NCBI RefSeq assembly: GCF_021502725.1
Contig: NZ_JAKFFS010000006.1
Coordinates: forward strand, 372,001 to 436,000
Direction of reading: 5' to 3'
Source: Dyadobacter sp. CY345
GTDB lineage: Bacteria > Bacteroidota > Bacteroidia > Cytophagales > Spirosomataceae
Length of the DNA stretch: 64,000 nt
Each line of letters starts with the position of its first letter. The stretch's first letter is position 1. Shown here piece after piece: positions 35,039 through 43,273 of the stretch. Position numbers and translations under genes: made by a program. The notes beneath the pieces were generated by a model. That model was not told the DNA's origin, did not search any database, and saw nothing but the letters and a program-made list of their open reading frames with translations.

Positions 35039-38000
35039 TTAGAATCCAAGGTTTACACCAAATGTGAAAGTACGCCCTTGTGGAATCGAGTTTTTCTCAA
35101 CACCAGGCGTTGTATTTGAATTACCGTTAACCGAAATTTCCGGATCCGTTCCTGTGTATTTTGTCAGGATAAAAGCATTGAAAGCCTGAACATACAAGCG
35201 GAGAGAAGCCAGACCCAGTTTTGCCAAACCACCTGTTGGAACCCGGTATCCCAGTGAAGCCGACTGCAATCTCAGGAAATCCCCCTTTTCTGCATTGTCG
35301 GAAATCGGCCACGATGATCCGTTGGAAAGCAGATCTCCATATACCACTCTCGGTACATCCGTAACTTGTCCGGGCGTCGTCCATCTTGAAAGTACGTCCG
35401 TGGAGTTATTCCAGAAACGCTGATCGCGCCATGTTGCTTTCGTTCCGTTCATTACGAGATTCCCACCTGAATAGGTAAAATTAACCCCCAAATCAAAAGC
35501 GCCATATTTGATCGTATTGATAAAACCACCGTAATAAGTTGGTAAAGCATTACCCAAAAGCTGATAATCATTTACGCCAATCGCAGCGGCAGGTGTGCCA
35601 TCAAGGTACGTCCAGCGACTTCCGCCGGATGGCACTACGTGACTATACTGAACTTTTTCACCAGCTCTGTTGATAAACACACGCTGGCCATTTTCAGGAT
35701 TTACGCCATCCGTTTTGGCTCCGTACAAACTTCCGACAGAGTATCCGATTCTAGTGATATTCGTTGCTTCTGCGGCAGTTGCAGTCGTTCCGACCAGCTC
35801 CGTTCCTTGTCCATAAAGCTCGGTAACCTTGTTTTTATTTTTGGTAAAGTTGATGCTTGTGGTCCAGCTGAACTTTCCTTTTCTGATTACACTCGCGTTA
35901 ATTCCGAGTTCAAGTCCGTGGTTATACATGCTGCCAATGTTCATAAAAATGGCATTTCCGGGAATACCTTTGGACGGCGATTGCGGTACGTTCAGGATAA
36001 GACCATTCACGCTGTTCGCATAATAGGTTGCTTCCAATTGAATGCGGTCATTAAGAAAACTGATATCTGCTCCCACGTTCGTCTGGTTACTGGTTTCCCA
36101 GCCAAGGTCAGGATTTCCACCCTGACTGAAATTCCAGGTTGGTGCTGATCCGTATAATGACGACTCATAAAGTGCAAGCGAACCATATTGACTCACGCCG
36201 GAATTTCCAACGCGTCCCCAGCTTGCTCTTAATTTGATGCTGCTCATGATATCGGCAAGACCAGAAGTCTTGTAAAATTCTTCCTCAGACAATGTCCAGC
36301 CTCCTGAAACACCACCAAAGTTTCCATATTTTTTACCAGCCCCCAAAGCCGAATTTCCGTCACGACGATAATTCAGCGTAAAGAAATATCGTTTGTCATA
36401 ATCATAGGTAAAACGAGAGAAAACCGAAACAAGAGCGCTTTCTGTCAAGACGTTCGTAATCGGAACAATCTGCCCGTAACTTCCCTGAAATTCATCAAAG
36501 AATGGATCGGAAAGTTGTGTACGTCTCGCACCCCAGCTTGAAGTATTGAACTTCTGAACGTCATAACCAGCCAGCAAAGAAATGTTATGCTTCGTCGCAA
36601 TGGAAGTATTGTAACTCATTGTATTGGTCCAGTTCCAGTTGCTGATCGTACGGCTCATGTTTTGAGCGCTCCCGTTTGTGGAAAAACCTGGACCGTGCAC
36701 AGGGCTTTCGAAGGTTACGTTTTCGACTTTCAAACGGTCCATCGCGTAGTTCATTTTGTAAGTAAGGCCCTTCATCAGCTTCACAGTACCACCAAAATTG
36801 GCAATGATACGGTCGTTTTCGGAGGTATATTTGTTAAGATCCAAAAGCGGAACCGGATTGTAAAAATTGCTCACAACCTTGTTAGCACCCATACCCAACG
36901 TATTTGAAGAAGCCAGGTTATAAGTGCCATCCGCATTATACGGAGAAACGTTAGGAGCTGATAACCAGGCAAGTCGCGCCGAACCTACCAAACCAAAAGC
37001 GTTTCCGCTTAGAGAACCCGTGTTTGGGGAAGAGTTCAGGCTGTTGTTGTAATTGATATTGCTGGAAAAGGAAAGCCAGTTATTGAATTTGTGATCCACG
37101 TTAAAGCGCGCTGCTTTACGTGTAAATTCATTGGTTTTCAAAATTCCTTTCTGATTGCTGTAATTTGTTGAAAAGTAATATTTTGTTGATTCTGAACCTC
37201 CCGAGATACTTAAACTATGGTTTTGAGAAACACCAGTCTGATAAACCTGATTGTACCAGTTGGTATTCACCATGGATCCATCCGGGTTCAAAGTAGGGAA
37301 AAACAGTTCCGAAGCTACGGCGTCGTTGCTTGCATTTCCACCCAGAATTTTTGCATTTAAAACGGCTTCATTTTTAATATCCATAAACTGCTGGGCATCA
37401 AGCATTGTCGGTAAGCGGGTTGCTTTTGTGATACCAGTCCAGCCTTCATAATTTACTTTTGGCTTGCCTACTTTACCACTTTTTGTTGTGATCAGCAAAA
37501 CCCCGGCTGCTGCCCGTGAACCGTAAATAGAAGTAGACGCGGCATCTTTCAAAACGTCAATTGACTCAATATCAGATGGATTAATATCGCCAAGCGGATT
37601 GTTGGCTACGGTTGAATTTCCGGAAATATCACCAGTGTTGATGGGTATACCATCCACAACGATCAAAGGAAACGAGCTCAGCGAAATTGAATTTACACCG
37701 CGTATCCTGATTACGGGCGGATTATTCAAAACCCCGTTTGGCTGTCCTATACTCACACCCGTTGCACGGCCAGCCATTCCCTGGTCAAAACTTTGTACGG
37801 GCATATCTTTCAGTTTGTCACCCGAAACACGCGCCGCAGAACCGGTAAATTCATCCTTTGACTGTGTACCATAACCTACGACCATCAATTCACTAAGTTG
37901 CTTGGTGCTGCTTGCAAGTTTCACACTAACCTCGGATTGGTTGGTTATGGCAATTTCCTGACCCAAATAACCTACGTAAGAAAATACCAAAACCGGAGAA

Positions 38001-38569
38001 CCTCCGTCTGCGACTTTGATACTATACTTTCCGTTCATGTCCGTGATCGTACCAATGGACGTTCCTTTGATGAGCACCGCCACACCGGGAAGCGCATCGC
38101 CATTTTCTCCGTCGGTCACCACGCCGGAGATCTCTCTCTCCATCTTACGGGCCAGGGAAGCAAGTAAAATCTCTGTCTTTTTAGCTTCGCCCGTTGTCTT
38201 TAATTCTCTTTCGATTATAACGACCGTTCGTTTCTGCTCGCGATAATCCAGTTTGGTTGAAGCTAGAAGCTCGTGCAAAACTTCGTTAACCGGTTTTTTA
38301 TTTACCGCAATATTAACCTTGTATGGAGCGATTAGTTCTTCGTTATAAATAAACCTAAAACCGGTCTTTTTGTTGATCTGCGAGAGGGCCTCTTTCAGAC
38401 TTTTATCTTTGAGTGTCAGATCGATGGTAACCTCCTGAAGACTTTGTCCGGGTAAATGCGCGACCGCCTGCGAAGGCTGAATGATCGCAATCAGGGCACA
38501 AAGAAACAGGCATACACTTTTAGTTGTCCATTTAGTAATGGACTGTAAACTTCTGGTACAATTTTTCAT
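35039..38569 (-). CDS. SusC/RagA family TonB-linked outer membrane protein with STN signalling domain
   Basis: A 1176-residue receptor with a signal region to about residue 38, then an STN (secretin/TonB N-terminal) domain at about 45-120 (LKEALSQINKKTGFRFIYN), carboxypeptidase-regulatory-like domain at about 145-225 (GTSIGTITDMNGKYSI), a plug at about 230-360 including the SusC signature IESIDVLKDAASTSIYGSRAA, and a large beta-barrel ending in FTFGVNLGF. The STN domain is the part that contacts a FecR-type anti-sigma, and such a gene lies directly upstream. It imports an unknown nutrient with TonB energy and signals its presence. Confidence 0.95.
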   Translation of the reverse strand: MKNCTRSLQSITKWTTKSVCLFLCALIAIIQPSQAVAHLPGQSLQEVTIDLTLKDKSLKEALSQINKKTGFRFIYNEELIAPYKVNIAVNKKPVNEVLHELLASTKLDYREQKRTVVIIERELKTTGEAKKTEILLASLARKMEREISGVVTDGENGDALPGVAVLIKGTSIGTITDMNGKYSIKVADGGSPVLVFSYVGYLGQEIAITNQSEVSVKLASSTKQLSELMVVGYGTQSKDEFTGSAARVSGDKLKDMPVQSFDQGMAGRATGVSIGQPNGVLNNPPVIRIRGVNSISLSSFPLIVVDGIPINTGDISGNSTVANNPLGDINPSDIESIDVLKDAASTSIYGSRAAAGVLLITTKSGKVGKPKVNYEGWTGITKATRLPTMLDAQQFMDIKNEAVLNAKILGGNASNDAVASELFFPTLNPDGSMVNTNWYNQVYQTGVSQNHSLSISGGSESTKYYFSTNYSNQKGILKTNEFTRKAARFNVDHKFNNWLSFSSNINYNNSLNSSPNTGSLSGNAFGLVGSARLAWLSAPNVSPYNADGTYNLASSNTLGMGANKVVSNFYNPVPLLDLNKYTSENDRIIANFGGTVKLMKGLTYKMNYAMDRLKVENVTFESPVHGPGFSTNGSAQNMSRTISNWNWTNTMSYNTSIATKHNISLLAGYDVQKFNTSSWGARRTQLSDPFFDEFQGSYGQIVPITNVLTESALVSVFSRFTYDYDKRYFFTLNYRRDGNSALGAGKKYGNFGGVSGGWTLSEEEFYKTSGLADIMSSIKLRASWGRVGNSGVSQYGSLALYESSLYGSAPTWNFSQGGNPDLGWETSNQTNVGADISFLNDRIQLEATYYANSVNGLILNVPQSPSKGIPGNAIFMNIGSMYNHGLELGINASVIRKGKFSWTTSINFTKNKNKVTELYGQGTELVGTTATAAEATNITRIGYSVGSLYGAKTDGVNPENGQRVFINRAGEKVQYSHVVPSGGSRWTYLDGTPAAAIGVNDYQLLGNALPTYYGGFINTIKYGAFDLGVNFTYSGGNLVMNGTKATWRDQRFWNNSTDVLSRWTTPGQVTDVPRVVYGDLLSNGSSWPISDNAEKGDFLRLQSASLGYRVPTGGLAKLGLASLRLYVQAFNAFILTKYTGTDPEISVNGNSNTTPGVEKNSIPQGRTFTFGVNLGF

Positions 38570-38671
38570 ACCTTTGGATCAGTTTGGGGTTAAGCGATAA
38601 ACATTAATTCCAATTTGAATAGCAGAGTCAGTGGGTGATTGGCGTTACGTCCTGACTTCTCTATCATACTT

Positions 38672-38693
38672 TCCGGCAGCTTCGGCTTGCCGG
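38672..38693. other. GC-rich hairpin between FecR and SusC genes
   Basis: tccggcagcttcggcttgccgga forms a strong stem (TCCGGCA/TGCCGGA), 27 bp after the FecR stop. In the direction of the genes it has no T tract; the T tract lies on the other side. It may mark an mRNA processing or stability site that separates FecR from SusC expression. Confidence 0.35.
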
Positions 38694-38720
38694 ATTTTTT
38701 GTTAAAAACAAGCAACAATG

Positions 38721-39704
38721 TTACATAGGCAGCGGGTTAGCATTATTTCTTTTCTTCTTCAATAACGTAATTTGTTTATTCTCAAAGTGATAATCCAGAT
38801 TATTGGCAAGACTTAGCAATTCCAGAATATGCCTCAGGGAATCGGTGGCAGTAAATTCAGCCGACATATGGTAACTTTTCATGGATTCATCAGCGAAAGC
38901 AATTTTAACGCCAAATTTATTTTCTAAAATAGCAGTTACATTAGCAAAGCTTTCATTATCAAAAAGCAACTTTCCATCCTTCCATGCTACGGCGTTTGCA
39001 CTGTTAACAGCCGTCTTTTCTATACTTTTTGTTTTGGTATCGAAATTAACCTGTTCATTTGGCAGTAATATTTTGCGCTGCGGTTTTTCGCCCCAGTCTG
39101 ATGCCTCCTCAACTTGCACTTTTCCGCGGGTAACAGTAACCTGGACACTTTCCAGAAAATGATAAGATCTGATGTTGAAAGCCGTTCCCAAAACTTTCGT
39201 ATTAGTTCCGGAGGCTTCTACATTGAAAGGTTTTGTTGTGTCACGTTTTATATCAAAGTAGGCTTCCCCATCCAGTAACACAACATTTCTTTCTTCCGAA
39301 CCAAACTTAACCGGATATTCCAACTTGCTGGATTCATTCAACCAAACGGTCGAACCGTCCGGTAACCTGATCTCTTTCCTCTCGCCTTTTTTCGTTTCTA
39401 TTGCTACAATACCAATTTTCAGGAAATTAACTATTCCGGGTTTGGCCAGAAACATCACGATCCCCAGAAGCAGGATAACAGATGCCGCGAGACTTAATGT
39501 TTTTATAGGCAGCAAACGTGATTTTGGTACTGAGGTTTTCTTAACTTTTAAAATCTCACCGCTCTCCTTATCCAGATACTTATTCAGCAAACCATCCAGT
39601 TTTCCCTCAGCCAATAAATGGAAAAACGCTTCGAGTTCTTTTTCACTCAATTCATTCGCAACATATCTTTTAACGAGAATTTCCAGAAATTGCCTCTCTT
39701 CCAT
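38721..39704 (-). CDS. FecR-type anti-sigma factor
   Basis: A 327-residue protein with an N-terminal cytoplasmic helical region, a single TM near residues 68-88 (LAASVILLLGIVMFLA), a FecR domain (GERKEIRLPDGSTVWLNESS, about 105-205) and a C-terminal DUF4974-like domain (FANVTAILENKFGVKIAF). The order and length are those of Bacteroidota FecR proteins. It holds the upstream ECF sigma factor inactive until the STN domain of the loaded SusC contacts its periplasmic part. It lies between the sigma and SusC genes. Confidence 0.94.
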   Translation of the reverse strand: MEERQFLEILVKRYVANELSEKELEAFFHLLAEGKLDGLLNKYLDKESGEILKVKKTSVPKSRLLPIKTLSLAASVILLLGIVMFLAKPGIVNFLKIGIVAIETKKGERKEIRLPDGSTVWLNESSKLEYPVKFGSEERNVVLLDGEAYFDIKRDTTKPFNVEASGTNTKVLGTAFNIRSYHFLESVQVTVTRGKVQVEEASDWGEKPQRKILLPNEQVNFDTKTKSIEKTAVNSANAVAWKDGKLLFDNESFANVTAILENKFGVKIAFADESMKSYHMSAEFTATDSLRHILELLSLANNLDYHFENKQITLLKKKRNNANPLPM

Positions 39705-39854
39705 TTTTCAGGGATTTATAAGGAAGACGTAAAAAGTTAAGAAGAGGGTACCCCTTCGGAAAAAATATTTTATTATTTTCTAAAAACACAAATTTTCCTT
39801 CTGGAAAATACCGGATTACCAAGAAAAAAGATATCAATAAAGAGAAAGGAAGGC

Positions 39855-40448
39855 TTAAATGCCAGCTAAAAGAAAGAAGGAAAGAAGCGTATTAAAAGAA
39901 AGGCCGAAGCTTTTCTGAGCAGAATATTTGAGAAGTTTCATGGTCTTAACCATGTGTTTTTTTATTGCGTTACGAGAAATGCCTAGAACTTCCGCAGCTT
40001 CGTCGTAAGTCTGGTCCATTTCGCGGCATAACTTAAACACCTCCTGATTTCTTGGAGACATTTGATCAAGCACTTTTTGCAGGTGCTGATAATATTCTTC
40101 TGACTGAATAGTGTCTTCAACCTGGTTTTTCAACTCGCGGGATGCGTTCAAAATTTCTTCGCGGGCAGATTGTTCAACCGATGCGTGTCGTAAAAAGTCG
40201 AAGATATGGTTTTTTGAAACCGTGAAAAGATAAGCACGGAATGAACGCACATCTGACAGATTCTCCTTCTTTTCCCAAACCTTCAAAAAGATTTCCTGAC
40301 ACAGATCTTGCGCACACTCGGAAGATTTCACAAACTTGAAAACATACTTGAAAATGTCAGAATGGTACTGGTTGTATATCTCATCAAAAGCTCTTCTGTC
40401 GCCGAGCGATATACCATGCAGTAAAGTAGTTTCGTCGATTGCGGTCAT
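39855..40448 (-). CDS. ECF RNA polymerase sigma factor of a SusCD locus
   Basis: A 197-residue sigma factor with region 2 (AQDLCQEIFLKVWEKKENL and FRAYLFTVSKNHIFDFLRH) and region 4 (DQTYDEAAEVLGISRNAIKKHM), of the FecI-like group widespread in Bacteroidota. It ends in a hydrophobic tail (LSFFLLAGI) typical of that group. First gene of the sigma-FecR-SusC-SusD locus. Expected to activate SusC and SusD when the substrate is bound. The 150 bp between it and FecR contains the palindrome-like GAAGAGGGTACCCCTTC (39741-39757), whose role is unknown. Confidence 0.94.
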   Translation of the reverse strand: MTAIDETTLLHGISLGDRRAFDEIYNQYHSDIFKYVFKFVKSSECAQDLCQEIFLKVWEKKENLSDVRSFRAYLFTVSKNHIFDFLRHASVEQSAREEILNASRELKNQVEDTIQSEEYYQHLQKVLDQMSPRNQEVFKLCREMDQTYDEAAEVLGISRNAIKKHMVKTMKLLKYSAQKSFGLSFNTLLSFFLLAGI

Positions 40449-40652
40449 CTTTTATCAGGTCATTAAAATGTCAGACTTTCATATCGTTTTTCTAAGTTAA
40501 TGACATAATGATAAAAATTTCAACATTCGTTAAATTCATTTTAATAAATTTTGACTTTTCAATTAATACATTAGTATAGTTATGAAATTTATAATTTATG
40601 TCAAATAATATTCTGAACTATACTGAAAGGAAACAATTTCAGGCGTTCAAAT

Positions 40653-40682
40653 AAAAAAGATTCCTCTTGTGAAGGAATCTTT
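40653..40682 (-). terminator. Intrinsic terminator of the sulfurtransferase gene
   Basis: On the minus strand AAAGATTCCTTC, loop ACAA, GAGGAATCTTT then TTT, about 22 bp after the stop. Confidence 0.85.
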
Positions 40683-40704
40683 CAGATAATCAGTTTTTGT
40701 TTTT

Positions 40705-41547
40705 TTATTTTTCACCGGTCGCAATCGGCTTGTCATTTCTTGACCATTCGCTCCACGAACCTACATATAAATTCGCCCCTGTAATCCCAGCTTCCTCCAT
40801 GGCCAAAAGCGTATGACAGGCGGTAACACCAGAACCGCAATGGACGATTATTTTTTCAGGAGCTTTACCAGCCAATACTTCGGAATATTTTTGCTTCAAT
40901 ACCTCCGGGGATAAGAAATTCCCGTCCTCGTCCATATTGTCTATGTATGGGATATTGACAGCACCCGGGATATGCCCTGCAACCAGATCAATCGGTTCGC
41001 TTTCGCCTCTATAACGATAATTTTCACGAACATCAATTACGACAAAATCGGGATTTTCGGCCGCGTGTGCCACTTCTTCCAAACCTACCGTTGGTGAAAG
41101 CCAGGCGTCAAAGGGATAGTCCGGATATTCGGTTAATAACGTAAGCGCATCCTGTGAAAGCAAAAGTCCTTCTTTTTTGATCGCTTCCAAACCACCACTT
41201 ACCACATAAACCTCTTCATGTCCGGCGGCTTTTAACATCCACCAAAAACGCGCTGCCGCCATCGCTCCTCTTTTGTCATCGTAGACAATTACTTTCGTAG
41301 TCGGTGTGATGCCTAATTGACCCAATAACCGGGCAAATTTTTTCGCCTCTGGCAATGGATGCCTGCCTCCTTCTGCGGCATTTTCTGATTTCTGTGAAAG
41401 ATCCGTTTCCAGGTTCACAAATAATGCCCCATCCAGATGTCCCGCGTCAAATCTGTCTTCGGCATCTGCCCCGCCCCGCGCATCGATAATGACAGTATCG
41501 CCGGTCGAAGATATTTCTGCTATTTCACTCGTCTTTATGATATTCAT
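40705..41547 (-). CDS. sseA: Two-domain rhodanese, 3-mercaptopyruvate/thiosulfate sulfurtransferase
   Basis: A 280-residue cytosolic enzyme of two rhodanese domains. The N-terminal domain lacks the cysteine (the loop reads YDDKRGAMAAAR). The C-terminal domain carries the catalytic loop C237-GSGVTA, the form seen in 3-mercaptopyruvate sulfurtransferases; CRKGVT would mark thiosulfate-specific enzymes. Other landmarks are DARGGADAEDRFDAGHLDGA and GHIPGAVNIP. It transfers sulfane sulfur from mercaptopyruvate to an acceptor such as thioredoxin or cyanide. It is monocistronic with its own terminator. Substrate preference is inferred from the loop only. Confidence 0.88.
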   Translation of the reverse strand: MNIIKTSEIAEISSTGDTVIIDARGGADAEDRFDAGHLDGALFVNLETDLSQKSENAAEGGRHPLPEAKKFARLLGQLGITPTTKVIVYDDKRGAMAAARFWWMLKAAGHEEVYVVSGGLEAIKKEGLLLSQDALTLLTEYPDYPFDAWLSPTVGLEEVAHAAENPDFVVIDVRENYRYRGESEPIDLVAGHIPGAVNIPYIDNMDEDGNFLSPEVLKQKYSEVLAGKAPEKIIVHCGSGVTACHTLLAMEEAGITGANLYVGSWSEWSRNDKPIATGEK

Positions 41548-41809
41548 GTGCTTCAGTTCCGTTATTGATTAATGGCTCAATTTATAAATTTATCGTCAAA
41601 TCGTGAGTCAAATTGGATAGAAGCGATATGCCTGCTAAACAAATCATCTTAAATCAAGATCATTTTCACCCGGGACTTAAAATATTTTCATATTTAATAT
41701 ATATAAATCAACATTCAATCCCACATATGTCACCGTCTTTTACTATTTTCACATATCCTTTCAAAAAATGTTTCCCAACCCTTATTTGTCATGTAAACCT
41801 TAATTCCTC

Positions 41810-43213
41810 ATGAAAAAACTTATCCTTCTTATTTCAATAGTCTGGGCCATCTCCGCGTGTAAACATCAGAAAGAGGAATCACCCAATCCTGTTGAACAGA
41901 TAGAAACTCCTGAAGAGCTGACCGCTGATTTTGTAAAAAGTGTAGCCGCAGATGGAGCAAAGGAGGTCATATTTGATCCGAAAAAACAGGCCATCCAAGT
42001 TATTTTGCCGGAAAATTACACCAGGGACGACATAGTTTTAGATTTAACCTTTTACGAAGGCGCACAGAACGAATTGGTCAATTGGGATCAATTAATAACT
42101 TCTGATAAGGTTTCTTTTACTTTCAGAGGTAATGAACCGAAAGAATTTAATGTCATTCGAAAAGTAGCGTCTTCGTCGGGATTAAGACGATATTCAATTT
42201 ATGTACAGCAAGAAGGGAAAATAACAGCCGAACTCACGTCCGAAATTCTACTACAACCGGGCGGTGATATTCCTGAGGGTCCTTCTGATTACAGCACTGC
42301 TAATATCAGATTTCTTTCTGGAATCGGTACCATTCCGGAAAGTCCAGAAAACAAGACTAAGCCAAGTTTCAGTCTGGCTGATACCCAGAAAAATTTAAGT
42401 ATAACCGGCGAATACAGTACATCCGGTAAAACTGTAAATTTTGACAATACTGCCGCGCTTGTTTCTTCGCCTGATTTATCATTAACCGTGGCTTTTGGGG
42501 ATAAGCGTTTCACGTTTCCTGGCAAACTAATGATTAAACGCGCACCTGTTAAAGCGTACCTGTTTTCCTATCTCAATTTATTTCGACCAATTTCACTGAA
42601 ACAACCATTGAATATCCAGGGAGGATATTTCCTTCCCGCCGAAAAATATATTGTGAAGTTGGAAAGTCAGTCGCAGCAAGTTGAATTTTCTTTGGAAGGG
42701 ACATACAAGACAAATTCAACCATAGGATTTTCTTTGCCTGCCACAATGGATAATGGATCGTATCTAGTCAGTATATTTGAAAATAATCAGAAGTTATCAT
42801 CAAAAGGATATATTTTTTCGAGCGACACAACTAAAAAGGCAATTGCCAGAATGTGGACAAAGAATATGCTTTATCCGACTGCAAATCTTGATAATGACAT
42901 AGAAGAAAATATAGCCGTAAGTCGTGGCCAGAGTATTTACGCTGACCCATTTCCGGCAGTGGTTCAATCTCGGTCCACTCCGTTTGACAATATGAAAAAC
43001 CTTCCGTCGTTGGAATTGAGAAACGGAAATGATACCAGAATAATAAAACCGATTGTAAAAGCAGATGAAAGTTGGGGCGATGGTGCGTTATTGTTATACT
43101 ACGGAGAGTATAAAATCCCGGCCGATATCGCGACGGGGAAATACGAAGCGAGGTTGGTATTCGCTAACGAAAATCGTTCGCTTTCCTTTTGGAGTTTAGT
43201 GGATGTAAAATAA
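41810..43213 (+). CDS. Unknown envelope lipoprotein
   Basis: A 467-residue protein with a lipoprotein signal peptide and lipobox ISAC (Cys17). The mature protein appears all-beta; residues ~30-135 resemble the N-terminal beta domain of Bacteroidota surface lipoproteins (IQVILPENYTRDDIVLDL), and two or three Ig-like modules may follow (for example FLPAEKYIVKLESQ). I do not recognise a named family. The gene stands alone, ending at a bidirectional terminator shared with the TonB receptor. Confidence 0.75.
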   Translation: MKKLILLISIVWAISACKHQKEESPNPVEQIETPEELTADFVKSVAADGAKEVIFDPKKQAIQVILPENYTRDDIVLDLTFYEGAQNELVNWDQLITSDKVSFTFRGNEPKEFNVIRKVASSSGLRRYSIYVQQEGKITAELTSEILLQPGGDIPEGPSDYSTANIRFLSGIGTIPESPENKTKPSFSLADTQKNLSITGEYSTSGKTVNFDNTAALVSSPDLSLTVAFGDKRFTFPGKLMIKRAPVKAYLFSYLNLFRPISLKQPLNIQGGYFLPAEKYIVKLESQSQQVEFSLEGTYKTNSTIGFSLPATMDNGSYLVSIFENNQKLSSKGYIFSSDTTKKAIARMWTKNMLYPTANLDNDIEENIAVSRGQSIYADPFPAVVQSRSTPFDNMKNLPSLELRNGNDTRIIKPIVKADESWGDGALLLYYGEYKIPADIATGKYEARLVFANENRSLSFWSLVDVK

Positions 43214-43217
43214 TTAA

Positions 43218-43256
43218 AAAACCGGGTTGCCGATTTCAGATTCGACAACCCGGTTT
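43218..43256. terminator. Bidirectional terminator
   Basis: aaaaccgggttgccg and cgacaacccggttt pair with one mismatch across a ten-base loop, with A and T tracts on the outer sides, between two convergent genes (stops at 43213 and 43274). Confidence 0.85.
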
Positions 43257-43273
43257 AGAAATCAAAAATATCA

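Noticed and set aside
35639..36148. 169-aa plus-strand ORF antisense to SusC
   Set aside because: It lies entirely within the SusC gene on the other strand and shows no recognisable motif.
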